The notes under the pieces were generated by a model, which saw only the letters and a program-made list of their open reading frames with translations, did no database searches and was not told the origin of the DNA. The position numbers were made by a program, and so were the translations under genes. A stretch of 64,000 nt of DNA from Stenotrophomonas rhizophila (GTDB lineage: Bacteria > Pseudomonadota > Gammaproteobacteria > Xanthomonadales > Xanthomonadaceae). Shown one piece after another: positions 34,976-43,785 of this stretch (position 1 is the first letter of the stretch; every line of letters starts with the position of its first letter). The stretch is from contig NZ_JACWUO010000002.1 of NCBI RefSeq assembly GCF_020857975.1, positions 359,233-423,232 on the forward strand, written 5' to 3'.

Positions 34976-37150
34976 TCAGAACGTGAAGGTGTGGGTCAGC
35001 GACACCATGCGGCCTCGGCCGGAGAAGTAGTTCTGCCAGCCCGGCAGCTGCGACCAGGTCAGCACGTACTGCTTGTCCAGCAGGTTCTCGATGCCCAGCG
35101 ACAGCTTGCCGTAGCGGCCGGTGTCGTAGTTCACGCTCAGGTCCCACAGCGCGTAGCCGTAGGTGTCCTCTTCGTTGAGGTAGACCGCGCCGTTGGCCGG
35201 ATTGACGAAGTTTTCGCGCAGGTCGCGGCTGAAGGTGCGGCTCATGCCCAGGGTGGCATCGAGCGTGTCGCTGGGGGTCCAGGTCAGCGAGACGTTGACC
35301 TTGTCCGGGGAGATGTCGAGGATGCCCATCTCCTTGTTCAGGCCCGAGCCGTCGTAGTACTGGGTCTTGCCGCGGATCCGCGAGTACAGCAGCGTGGCCT
35401 TCCACTGGTCGTTGAAGGTCCAGGCGCTGTTCATTTCAACGCCTTCGATCCGGGTCGGCGCGCGGGTGAGGATGAAGTCCTCGGTCACCTTGTCCACGGT
35501 CAGCGAGGAGCCGAACTCGGAAGTAGAGCGGTAGGCGGAGATCCCGACCTGCGCCTGCGCGCCGCGCCAGTTGAAGCCCACTTCCTTGTTCTTGGTGATC
35601 AGTGGCTGCAGGTCGGCGATGCACGCCACCGCCTTGCACGGGCTGCTGGCCTGGATGTTGCGCAGCGGAATGCCGACGTTGGCGATGCCGAAGCCTTCCG
35701 AATAGGAGGCAAACACCGACCAGGCATCGCTGATCCGCCAGATCGCGCCGAAGTTGGGCAGGTTGGCCTTGTAGTCCAGCTTGCCGCCCTGCACCGGGGT
35801 GAAGTCGCGGTAGGCGGTGGTGGTGTAGCTGTCGATCTCCAGCTGCCCGTCTTCGCGGCGGATGCCGGCGTCCAGCGTCACCGGGCCGATGTCCCAGCTC
35901 AGCTGCGCATACGGGGCCACGCTGGTGTACTTCATCGGCGGCACCCAGACCCGGTTGGTCAGCGCCAGGCGCTGTTCGGCGGTGTCTTCGACCAGGTCCA
36001 GGCCGGTGCGCAGGCGCAGGCCTTCCACCGTGAACAGGTCGCCGTAGGCGTAGGCCACGCGCAGGCCCTTCTTCTCGGACTTGATTTCCGACTGGTCCCA
36101 GATCCGCTCCGCTTCCGGCGGGGCCGGCTTGACCAGCTGGCGGTCGGCGCCGTTTTCGGGCACATAGCGCATGGCCTGCTGCGCCCAGTAGGCATCCACG
36201 CTCAGATCGCCGCCGAAGAAATCGGCGTTGGTGTACTTGGCGGCGAACTGTTCGAAATCGTTGAACTCGGCCAGCGCGCCGGCGATGGAGCCCTTCTCGG
36301 CGGTATTGGTGCTGGGCACCGGGCAGTCGACCGGGTTGTAGCGACAGCCTTCGACCGGAATGTAGTTGTGCTTGCCGCCGATGTGGAAGTTGCTGTAGCT
36401 GGCCTGGATGCGCTGCATCTGGCCTTCGCCGAAGGTGTAGCCGCCCTTCAGGAACAGGTTCTTGCTGTACGAATCGGACAGCGAGCCGGAGGTGTTCAGC
36501 CCGACCCGGCGGCCGTCGCCGTCATAGGCGATGCCGCGGTCGATGTAGGCGCCGCTGACCAGGAAGTCGGCCGCATCGCCCTTGTAGGTGTGGGTGACGC
36601 CGACCTTGGACTGCCCGCTGTTGTCCTTGAACTGGGTGCCGTAGCGGGTGCTGATGGTGGTCTGGTGGCCGTCCACTTCCGGGTTCTTGGACAGGTAGTT
36701 GATGACGCCGCCGGCGCCGCCGATGCCCTCGGCGGCCGATGGGCCGTTGATCACTTCGATGCGGCCGATCACGCCCATGTCGGTGAAGGTACCGTTGCGG
36801 CTGCCTTCGCGCAGCGGCGAGCCCTGCGGCACACCGTCGAACAGGCGCAGCGCGACACGGCCACGCAGCGTTTCGCCGCTGTTGCTCATCGCCTGGGAGG
36901 ATTCGGAGTAGCCCGGCACCATGCGCGCCAGCACCGCGGTGGCGTCTTCGGTCAGGTTCAGGGTGCGCTGCACCTGCTCCTGGTTCACCACGGTCACCGC
37001 GCCGGGTACCTTCTCGATCGAGATCGGGGTACGGCTGCCGGTCACGATCACCTGGTCCAGATCCGTGGGCGTGGCGCTCTGCGCCATGGCAGGGCCGACG
37101 ACACAGGCCAACAGTGCAGTGCTGATGGCCGCGGAAAGTGGCTTGATCAT
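34976..37150 (-). CDS. TonB-dependent outer membrane receptor
   Basis: A 724-residue outer-membrane receptor. A signal peptide (LSAAISTALLACVVGPAMAQ) precedes the TonB box region DLDQVIVTGSRT, the plug (LARMVPGYSESS, INGPSAAEGIGGAGGVINY) and a 22-strand barrel that ends in the aromatic TFTF. ATG 37150 has GGGAGA upstream. The plug resembles siderophore-type receptors, but receptors for carbohydrates share this architecture, so the ligand cannot be stated. Its place beside SSS symporter, kinase and glycosidases argues for sugar or acid uptake. It has its own terminator. Confidence 0.88.
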   Translation of the reverse strand: MIKPLSAAISTALLACVVGPAMAQSATPTDLDQVIVTGSRTPISIEKVPGAVTVVNQEQVQRTLNLTEDATAVLARMVPGYSESSQAMSNSGETLRGRVALRLFDGVPQGSPLREGSRNGTFTDMGVIGRIEVINGPSAAEGIGGAGGVINYLSKNPEVDGHQTTISTRYGTQFKDNSGQSKVGVTHTYKGDAADFLVSGAYIDRGIAYDGDGRRVGLNTSGSLSDSYSKNLFLKGGYTFGEGQMQRIQASYSNFHIGGKHNYIPVEGCRYNPVDCPVPSTNTAEKGSIAGALAEFNDFEQFAAKYTNADFFGGDLSVDAYWAQQAMRYVPENGADRQLVKPAPPEAERIWDQSEIKSEKKGLRVAYAYGDLFTVEGLRLRTGLDLVEDTAEQRLALTNRVWVPPMKYTSVAPYAQLSWDIGPVTLDAGIRREDGQLEIDSYTTTAYRDFTPVQGGKLDYKANLPNFGAIWRISDAWSVFASYSEGFGIANVGIPLRNIQASSPCKAVACIADLQPLITKNKEVGFNWRGAQAQVGISAYRSTSEFGSSLTVDKVTEDFILTRAPTRIEGVEMNSAWTFNDQWKATLLYSRIRGKTQYYDGSGLNKEMGILDISPDKVNVSLTWTPSDTLDATLGMSRTFSRDLRENFVNPANGAVYLNEEDTYGYALWDLSVNYDTGRYGKLSLGIENLLDKQYVLTWSQLPGWQNYFSGRGRMVSLTHTFTF

Positions 37151-37393
37151 TGCTTTCTCCCCCCCGATAAGGAAATGCGGGACAGCCGGCCGGGGAGCCG
37201 TCGCCACCGATGACGCGCGTGGGCTTTCGCCCTTCAGCCGGCCGACGCGGAGTCCCTGCGGGTATCCACGTTCTGTCCGGCAACGAGGCGAGAGCCTAGG
37301 TGCGGCCCTGCGGCGATGGAACTGCGATTGGCTATGTTCAAAGCCTAGCTTTTGTTTCGCCCGGCCCTGCACAAGGCGCGAAAACCCGTGGTA

Positions 37394-38275
37394 TCAGCGT
37401 TGCGGCTCGGTCAACGCCACCCGCGCCTCTTCCAGCAGCACGTTCACCAACCGGATGCGGACCGACGAACGCGACCAGACCAGGCCGATCCGGCGCGGTT
37501 CGCTGCACTGCGGCAAGGGAATGCGCACGACGTTCAAGCCTTCCGGCCACGGCTTGGCCCAGTCGGGAACCAGCGACACGCCCAGGCCACGGTCGACCAT
37601 CACCGCGATCGCATTGAGTGCATTGAGCTCGAAACGTTCGCGCGGCACGATCCCGGCCTGGCGCAGGTAGTCGTCGGCCAACCGCCCGCCCCACTCATGG
37701 CGGTCGTAGCGGATCAACGGCTGCTCGCGCAGCAGTTCGTGCGGGTCGCGGCTGCCCAGGTGGGCCGGGGCCAGCACTACCAGCGGCTCTTCGCGCAGCT
37801 GCTGCCACTGGCAGGTCTTGGGCAGGGCGAACGGCGCCTGCAGCACCATCGCCGCGTCCAGGTCGCCGGCTTCCACCGCACGGTACAGATCGGCCGAATA
37901 GCCCGGTTTGATGAAGACATTGATCTGCGGAAAGGTGGCCACCATCCGCGACAGGATGTCCGGCAACAACCCGGCCAGTGCCGTGGGGCAGGCGCCCAGC
38001 CGCAGTTCGCCGGCGATGCCGTTCTCGTTGGCCACGCTGCGCAGATCGGCCACCTGGCGCAGCAGGTCGCGGGCCCGCTGCAGGATGCGTGCGCCATCCT
38101 CGGTGACGCTCACCGTGCGCCCGGCCCGGGCGATCAACGGCGCGCCCAGCTCGCGTTCCAGCGTGCGGATCTGCTGGGCGACCGCGGCCGGGGTGATATG
38201 CAGCGAGCGGGCAGCGGCGGCCATCGAGCCGCGCTCCACCACGGTGACGAACGTACTCAGGAACTGGGTTTCCAC
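37394..38275 (-). CDS. LysR-family transcriptional regulator
   Basis: A 293-residue LysR protein. The N-terminal helix-turn-helix is FVTVVERGSMAAAARSLHITPAAVAQQIRTLERELG, followed by a periplasmic-binding-like effector domain (LRLGACPTAL...LVPDWAKPWPEG). It lies between the TonB receptor and the SSS symporter on the same strand and is the only regulator in the locus, so it probably controls neighbouring genes in response to the imported substrate. The gap to the receptor is about 243 bp and may hold the receptor promoter; no clear LysR box was read. Confidence 0.88.
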   Translation of the reverse strand: METQFLSTFVTVVERGSMAAAARSLHITPAAVAQQIRTLERELGAPLIARAGRTVSVTEDGARILQRARDLLRQVADLRSVANENGIAGELRLGACPTALAGLLPDILSRMVATFPQINVFIKPGYSADLYRAVEAGDLDAAMVLQAPFALPKTCQWQQLREEPLVVLAPAHLGSRDPHELLREQPLIRYDRHEWGGRLADDYLRQAGIVPRERFELNALNAIAVMVDRGLGVSLVPDWAKPWPEGLNVVRIPLPQCSEPRRIGLVWSRSSVRIRLVNVLLEEARVALTEPQR

Positions 38276-38368
38276 GGTTCACCTCTCAGTGCGCCAGCAC
38301 GCTACACCAGCGGCGGGCCTAATGCGATTGGACCAATGGCCCGCGCGCGCAAGCCCGCCGTGTGTCGC

Positions 38369-40813
38369 TTATGGCGCTGCCGCTTCGGCCGCGGTATCGC
38401 TGTAGATGGTCAGGCCCTTCAGCGACTGCCTGGGCGCCGGGAAGAACAGGCTGGCGACATAGCCGATCACGATGCACAGCAGGATCGAGATGGCCAGGTA
38501 GAAGTACGGGTGCACCAGGTCCATGCTCCAGCAGACCAGGGTGATTACCACCGAACCGGCCACCCCGATCGCCACGCCCGGTGCGTTGGCCCGCCGGGTG
38601 AACATGCCCAGCGTATAGGCCCCGGCAAAACCGCCGCCGAGCAGGCCGGCCAGTTCGATGGAGACATCGAACAGCGAGTGGATGTCGTAGCGGCTCATCA
38701 CCAGCGCGATACCGATGCCGACCAGCCCCACCCCCACCCCGGCCCATTCGGCGATGCGCACGGCGGTCTTTTCATTCGGGTCCTTGACCAGCTTCTGGTA
38801 GAAATCCACCGAAACCAGCGTGGAAATCGAGTTGATGATGCTCGACAGGGTCGACATCGCCGCGGCGAAGATGCCGGCGATGATCAGCCCGGTCACCCCG
38901 GCCGGCAGTTCGGCGGCGATGAACAGCGGGAAGGTGGCATCGATCGGCAGCAGCGGATTCAACCGCTCCGGGTTGTTGCGGTAGTACATCCACAGCGCGG
39001 TGCCGATCCCGTAGAACACGAAGCCGCCGGGGATCATGATCGCCGCGAAGGTCCAGATCGAGCGCCCGGCCTCCTTGTCCGAGCGCGTGGACAGCGCCCG
39101 CTGCATCAGCACCTGGTCCTTGGGGAAGGTCAGCACCACGTCGAACACCACCAGGAAAATGAAGCCCCACACGGTAGCCTTGGTCAGGTCGAAACTGAAG
39201 TCGAACAGCCGGGTCTTGTCTTCGGCGGCGGCGGCATTGAGCAGCTGCGGCAGGTCGCCGCCGGTCTGCATGAAGATGAAGCCGATCGCGAACAACGCAC
39301 CGCCGAACATCACCACCACCTGCACCACATCGGTCCAGATCACCGCCTTAGAACCGCCCAGGGTGGAGTAGATGATGGTGAACACGCCCATCAGCATGAT
39401 CGACCAGATCACATCGACCCCGGTGATGGTGGAGATCGCCAGCGCCGGCAGGAACAGGATCACGCTCATGCGGCTGCCCAGCTGCATCAGGATGCACAGC
39501 GCGCTGGACAGCATGCGGATGGCCGGATGGAAGCGGGTTTCCAGGTAGGAGAACACGCTCATCAGGTCCAGCCGGCGCAGCAGCGGCACGATCCAGACCG
39601 CCACGAACATCAGGCCCATCACCGCGATCAGGTTGTTGGTCAGGTACTGCCAGTTGGTGTCGAAGGCCTTGGCCGGGATGGCGATGAAGCTGATCGAACT
39701 GGTGTTGGTGGCATACAGGCTGATGCCTGCCGCCCAGAACGGAATCGAACGCCCGCCGACGAAGAAATCGGCGGTGCTGACGTTCTGGTCGCGCAGGTAG
39801 AAGTAAAAGCCCATGCCGAGCATGGCCAGCAGGTAGATGCCGATCACCGTCCAGTCCAGCCAGCGCAGCAGGTGCTTGCCACCCTGCATCTCCGCATACT
39901 GGAGCTGGCTCCCCTTGCTGCCGGCCGTGGCCCAGGCCAGCCCATTGCCCCAGGCCGTGACGGCCTGCGGCGCCACCACCGGCGCCACGTCCAGCGTGGT
40001 CCAGGCATCGGTGATGGTATGGAAGGTACGCGCCTGGATGCGGCCATCGGCCGCCTTGACCAGCATCAGCAGGTGGGCCTGGCCCAGCGCGCGCACCGAC
40101 CCGGCCACGATCGTGCCCTGCGGCGATGCCATCTGCTGCCAGCTGGCATCGACGTTGCGGCGCCACAGCTGGTCGCTCTGCCCGGCCACGCCCATACCGA
40201 CATACAGCGCCCCCTTCTGCGCCTGCAGCGTGCTGGGCACGCCCGGCTGCGGCAGGTTTTCCAGCGGCTGCCAGGCGGCGCTGTCGGCGGCCGCCGTACG
40301 GCGGTACAGCCGGGTGCTGCCGGCCGCGTCGTTGCCCACCAGGTACAGGGCGTCGCCGAGGCCGGCGGCCTGGGCATGCGCCAGCGGCTGCGGCAGGGCC
40401 AGCGCCTGACCGAAGGCCAGCGCACCGTTGCGCAGCGTCAGCGGCTGCAAGGTGGTGCTGAACGCATCGGCGCCCTGGAGCAGGTAAGTGCGACCGGCGG
40501 CGCTGGCGCTGCCCTTGAGCGCGTGCACCTGCGCTGCCACCGCTGGCAGCGCCTCCCATGCCTTGTAGTCCGCACCCAGCACCCAGGCGCCGTCCTGGCC
40601 GAGCGCCACGACACGCCCGTCCACATGGAACAGGCCACCGCCGGCAACCTGCGCCGGCAGCGCCGGCAGACTACCGGCGGTCACCGTGGTCAGGCTCTCG
40701 GCCGCCACCGCACCGCTGCCGGTAAGCAGCACTGCGGCAGCCAGCAGCCGCACGCTGCGCGTGCAGCGCCGCAACACGGTGGAGAGGAACGCGAACGGTG
40801 CAGGCTTGAGCAT
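38369..40813 (-). CDS. Sodium:solute symporter with N-terminal mutarotase-like beta-propeller domain
   Basis: An 814-residue fusion. After a signal peptide (RLLAAAVLLTGSGAVAA) about 310 residues form repeated beta units (GGGLFHVDGRVVALG, GLGDALYLVGND, KGALYVGMGVAGQSDQLW) like the cyclically permuted mutarotase/kelch propeller. The rest, from MQGGKHLLRWLDWTVIGIYLLAM on, is an SSS-family sodium symporter with about 13 hydrophobic segments (GGRSIPFWAAGISLYATNTSSISF). The periplasmic part could anomerise or capture a sugar acid before uptake. An ATG at 40885 is also in frame but gives a less normal signal peptide. It lies just downstream of the CitE-like gene. Confidence 0.82.
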   Translation of the reverse strand: MLKPAPFAFLSTVLRRCTRSVRLLAAAVLLTGSGAVAAESLTTVTAGSLPALPAQVAGGGLFHVDGRVVALGQDGAWVLGADYKAWEALPAVAAQVHALKGSASAAGRTYLLQGADAFSTTLQPLTLRNGALAFGQALALPQPLAHAQAAGLGDALYLVGNDAAGSTRLYRRTAAADSAAWQPLENLPQPGVPSTLQAQKGALYVGMGVAGQSDQLWRRNVDASWQQMASPQGTIVAGSVRALGQAHLLMLVKAADGRIQARTFHTITDAWTTLDVAPVVAPQAVTAWGNGLAWATAGSKGSQLQYAEMQGGKHLLRWLDWTVIGIYLLAMLGMGFYFYLRDQNVSTADFFVGGRSIPFWAAGISLYATNTSSISFIAIPAKAFDTNWQYLTNNLIAVMGLMFVAVWIVPLLRRLDLMSVFSYLETRFHPAIRMLSSALCILMQLGSRMSVILFLPALAISTITGVDVIWSIMLMGVFTIIYSTLGGSKAVIWTDVVQVVVMFGGALFAIGFIFMQTGGDLPQLLNAAAAEDKTRLFDFSFDLTKATVWGFIFLVVFDVVLTFPKDQVLMQRALSTRSDKEAGRSIWTFAAIMIPGGFVFYGIGTALWMYYRNNPERLNPLLPIDATFPLFIAAELPAGVTGLIIAGIFAAAMSTLSSIINSISTLVSVDFYQKLVKDPNEKTAVRIAEWAGVGVGLVGIGIALVMSRYDIHSLFDVSIELAGLLGGGFAGAYTLGMFTRRANAPGVAIGVAGSVVITLVCWSMDLVHPYFYLAISILLCIVIGYVASLFFPAPRQSLKGLTIYSDTAAEAAAP

Positions 40814-40898
40814 GGGTTCACCCGGAAAGAGCGCAGCAGAGCCGATGCCGGCCAGCGCGCAGGTAAGAGACAGTGGTCGATGCATCCCGAACGCGCAA

Positions 40899-41756
40899 TC
40901 AGGCGGTCGGGGTGGATGAGGCGGCGAGCAGGGCCTCGGCGCGGCGCAGGTACGGCAGGTCGATCATCCGGCCCTCGAACAGGAACGCACCATGGCCCTG
41001 CCCGGCCGCGTTCCCGGCGGCGGCGACGATCCGCCGCGCTTCGTCCAGCAGTGCCGGGGCGATGCCGAAGGTGGCATTGGCCAGGCCAACCTGGCGCGGG
41101 TGGATGCAGCTCTTGCCGATGAAGCCCAACTGCTGGGCCATCTGCGCCTCGGCCAGGAAGCCGTCGCTGTCGGCCACGTTTGGGAACGCGCCGTCGTAGG
41201 CAAACACATCGGCCTCGGCCGCCGCCAGGCGCAGCGCGAACAAGGTGGCATGCACGTTGCCCAGCCCGCGGTGGATGCCGTTGGGCGCGAACAGGTCGCC
41301 CAGGCCCAGTTGCAGCCCGGCCACGCGCGGGTGCGCGGCGGCCAGCTCGGCGGCACAGCGCAGCCCGCGCGGGGTTTCGATAGTGACCAGCAGGCCGATC
41401 GGGCGGCCCACGCCGTTGTCGCGCTCGGCCCGCTCCAGAGCGGCGATGGCGGCCAGCAGCTGGGCCACCGAGTCGATCTTGGGAAGATTGAGCAGGCCCA
41501 CCCCGGGCAAGGCCACGGCGCCCAGGTCGGCGGCGAAATGCGCGCTGTCGGTGGCATTGGTGCGCACGATCAGCAGCTTGCCGCCGGCCTGGGTCTGCGG
41601 CCGCTGCACGAACCCGGCGACCTGGGCGCGGGCCTGGGCCTTGCCGGTCTCGGGCACCGAATCTTCCAGGTCGAAGGACAGCGCATCGGCCTGGCTGGCC
41701 AGGGCCTTGTCGAACAGGTCCGGCCGGGCGCCGGGGACGAATAACTTGCTACGCAT
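40899..41756 (-). CDS. CitE-like CoA ester lyase (HpcH/HpaI family)
   Basis: A 285-residue TIM-barrel lyase. Family features are MRSKLFVPGARPDLFDKAL, SFDLEDSVPETGK, VTIETPRGL with the metal-binding Glu, GLGDLFAPNG with the metal-binding Asp, and GKSCIHPRQV. These enzymes cleave or form malyl-, citramalyl- or related CoA esters. It is the first gene of the minus-strand locus, so its promoter should lie in the next intergenic stretch. Together with the class III CoA-transferase at the other end, it hints at catabolism of an organic acid or sugar-derived acid. Exact substrate not determinable. Confidence 0.83.
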   Translation of the reverse strand: MRSKLFVPGARPDLFDKALASQADALSFDLEDSVPETGKAQARAQVAGFVQRPQTQAGGKLLIVRTNATDSAHFAADLGAVALPGVGLLNLPKIDSVAQLLAAIAALERAERDNGVGRPIGLLVTIETPRGLRCAAELAAAHPRVAGLQLGLGDLFAPNGIHRGLGNVHATLFALRLAAAEADVFAYDGAFPNVADSDGFLAEAQMAQQLGFIGKSCIHPRQVGLANATFGIAPALLDEARRIVAAAGNAAGQGHGAFLFEGRMIDLPYLRRAEALLAASSTPTA

Positions 41757-42273
41757 GGTTTTCCCTCATCACCTGCGCAGTCTGCAGAATTGGAAAGCCT
41801 TAAAAAGTGCGGTCCCCGACATTCATTGGATAGCGTTTGTATCGATCGGTGCCGCCCGGCCCGGCCTGCCCCGCCCCGCCACGGCAGGGCCGGACAGCCC
41901 GTCATCGCCGGCGCGATGGCCGACGTTCCGGTACAGGCGGGTCGGGGAGGGCGCAAGGATTGGTGGCGCCTGCTCGCCTCGGTCCCGGATCGGCTCGCTC
42001 CGCGCAAGGATGTGACTGGGCAGGCAGGCACAGACACCTGATCCCGCTCCAGCGATACCGAAGTAACCCTGCCGTACAGATGTTGCCACTCAGGATCGAC
42101 GATCCACAGGAACAATAAGACCCGCTGACTCCAATAGGCAGCTTGAATCACCCCGGGTTTGGTGGAGGCCAGTTGGGGCCTGCCGTAATTGCGAATGATT
42201 CGTGATAGCATTTGTGAGCCGCAAGCTTCCATCGCGGTCATGGACGACTCCCAGCCCAAGCAAGACGAAAAAG
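41757..42273. other. Intergenic stretch with possible IS3-family end remnant
   Basis: No convincing gene. A GC-rich half (41850-42010) gives way to a lower-GC half. At about 42148-42180 the minus-strand sequence reads GGCCTCCACCAAACCCGGGG, resembling the segment found just past transposase genes at IS3-family 3' ends. No transposase frame is left. This marks the edge of the lower-GC islet that follows. Confidence 0.3.
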
Positions 42274-42516
42274 ATGAATAGACGCACTTACATTGAACTT
42301 GTTCTTGAGTTGTTTGCGTTTATCGCCTTGTGTCTGGCGATGATGGCAAGCGGCAAAGCAGTGGCGGTCTTCTCACTGATCACTATCGCTTTAGTCATCT
42401 GGATTCCATTCCAAGCCAATGCGGGCAACCGTTTGACACGGGCCCTAAGCATCGCGCTCCCCATTGCTGCCATAGCAAGGACTGTCGTTCACTTCCTACC
42501 AAACCCTTCGCTTTAG
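42274..42516 (+). CDS. Small membrane protein, two to three helices
   Basis: An 80-residue protein with strongly hydrophobic segments at about 8-28 (IELVLELFAFIALCLAMMA), 33-50 and 62-77. I do not recognise it. ATG 42274 follows AAAAAG; the upstream in-frame codons look non-coding. It uses many A/T-ending codons, unlike its neighbours, and lies 12 bp before the secreted protein gene on the same strand, so the two probably form a unit acquired together. Confidence 0.55.
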   Translation: MNRRTYIELVLELFAFIALCLAMMASGKAVAVFSLITIALVIWIPFQANAGNRLTRALSIALPIAAIARTVVHFLPNPSL

Positions 42517-42528
42517 GAGCTGAACTAC

Positions 42529-43410
42529 ATGAATGTGCTTAGATATTTCGCGGCGGCAGCCTTGGCGATCTGTGCCTCAAGCGTTAACGCCCAAAATTCG
42601 GAACTTGCGAACGTTGCATGCGAAGGCTGCTCACTCCAACAGATGGAACAGGCGGCTCTGTCTGAGATAGACGTCGGCGGCGTAGTCGTTTTCAGTGTCT
42701 CGACGGGCGACATTAGGAAATTCATCATCACTTGGGATAGGAGCCTGCATGAGGCGCCTATCGACCAGCCGCTCGAGGACTATTTCGTCGCGCTTGTTCG
42801 CTTTTGGCATGAAAACGGCGGGACGTTGGAGATGAACTATTACGTCAGTTCCTCCTCCTGGGACACAAGCGCTCGAGTAGCCAGCTCTACTGCTGGGCGC
42901 TCGGCATCCCTTCGGTCTGACGCCCCAGTGCCAACCACCATCTACGAGGCATTGCAAAACCCTGCAAAGATGAACACCGTGATGGAGCGTTTGGATGCAT
43001 CTTGGGCGGCACGGGGTTACCTTGCTTACAACACATTTGCAAATTCCGTGGTCCTCAAATTCTTGAACGCGGAAGCGGGTCAGCCGGTCGCGGTGCTGAA
43101 CTTCTCGGATGGATCTCGTTCGAAGGCAACCTACGATCTAAACGAGAAAACCTGGAAGCCCATCCCCGGCACGGGCCGCGATGTGCATGGCAATTCTGTT
43201 CCGGAGAAAAAGGAGGACTTCGTCAAGGAAGGCCAGCCAACCGTTTACGAGTTCCCTGGCGGCTGGGCGAGTAACGCTTACATGGATTTTAGCCGCTACG
43301 CGTTTGACTACGGAATCAGACTGGATTTCCGGGAGGGCGATACCTCGATGATCTGCACTTATGAGAGCGATGACATCCGAACCGAAGTCAAGTGCATGGG
43401 CATCCGTTAA
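42529..43410 (+). CDS. Secreted protein of unknown function
   Basis: A 293-residue protein with a signal peptide (LRYFAAAALAICASSVNA). The mature start has CEGC (ANVACEGCSLQQMEQAAL), and two more Cys lie near the C-terminus (MICTYES, VKCMGIR). No family known to me fits; the sequence has no enzymatic motif. AGGAG lies ten bases before the ATG. Codons are richer in A/T than in flanking genes. A hairpin terminator follows. Coupled position with a small membrane protein suggests a joint function, possibly an exported factor and its partner; this is only a guess. Confidence 0.65.
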   Translation: MNVLRYFAAAALAICASSVNAQNSELANVACEGCSLQQMEQAALSEIDVGGVVVFSVSTGDIRKFIITWDRSLHEAPIDQPLEDYFVALVRFWHENGGTLEMNYYVSSSSWDTSARVASSTAGRSASLRSDAPVPTTIYEALQNPAKMNTVMERLDASWAARGYLAYNTFANSVVLKFLNAEAGQPVAVLNFSDGSRSKATYDLNEKTWKPIPGTGRDVHGNSVPEKKEDFVKEGQPTVYEFPGGWASNAYMDFSRYAFDYGIRLDFREGDTSMICTYESDDIRTEVKCMGIR

Positions 43411-43485
43411 ACAAGCCGAAAGTTTGAAGCGCGGTGACGGTGGATTTCTTCGCACCTGGTGGTGAGGAGAAACGCCTTGCTCGGC

Positions 43486-43512
43486 GGGGCAGCAGTGGCT
43501 GCCCCGTTTCTC
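43486..43512 (+). terminator. Terminator of the lower-GC islet
   Basis: Stem GGGGCAGC / GCTGCCCC with a 4-base loop, followed by GTTTCTCC on the plus strand, 76 bp past the secreted protein stop. Confidence 0.6.
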
Positions 43513-43541
43513 CGTCATGCGCTTCACATCGGCCAAGCACC

Positions 43542-43694
43542 TCAAGCCATCCCATGCAGGCGGCGACGCAGCGCTCCCGCCGCCGCCGCGATAGCCATCG
43601 CAGGCACCGCCAGCACCATTGCGTATACCAGTCCGGCCAGCAACAACGGGCCAAAGCCCGACGCCACGGCCACCACCGGCACCTGCAGCGCCAT
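43542..43694 (-). CDS. Possible small hydrophobic protein
   Basis: A 50-codon frame ([24 protein letters not shown]...) encoding two hydrophobic helices and an Arg-rich end. It lies antisense to the region before mutS. There is no clear ribosome-binding site. It may be real or a chance frame in GC-rich DNA; the 375-bp gap 43411-43785 otherwise holds only the terminator above and the mutS promoter region. Confidence 0.25.
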   Translation of the reverse strand: MALQVPVVAVASGFGPLLLAGLVYAMVLAVPAMAIAAAAGALRRRLHGMA

Positions 43695-43785
43695 GAATTG
43701 CCGCGGGGTACCGTCACCGCCGCCCTCCCCTACAATGGTCCACCAGGCGGCCTTCCGGCCTGCCCCCGACCTTGATGGACCCCGC

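Noticed and set aside
34976..37150. Siderophore receptor as a firm call
   Set aside because: Plug and barrel similarity is not specific; neighbours point to carbohydrate or acid uptake and no siderophore gene is present.
41570..42259. Minus-strand 229-codon gene overlapping the CitE-like gene start
   Set aside because: Its second half is the CitE gene in another frame; the first half reads through the possible IS remnant and has no domain.
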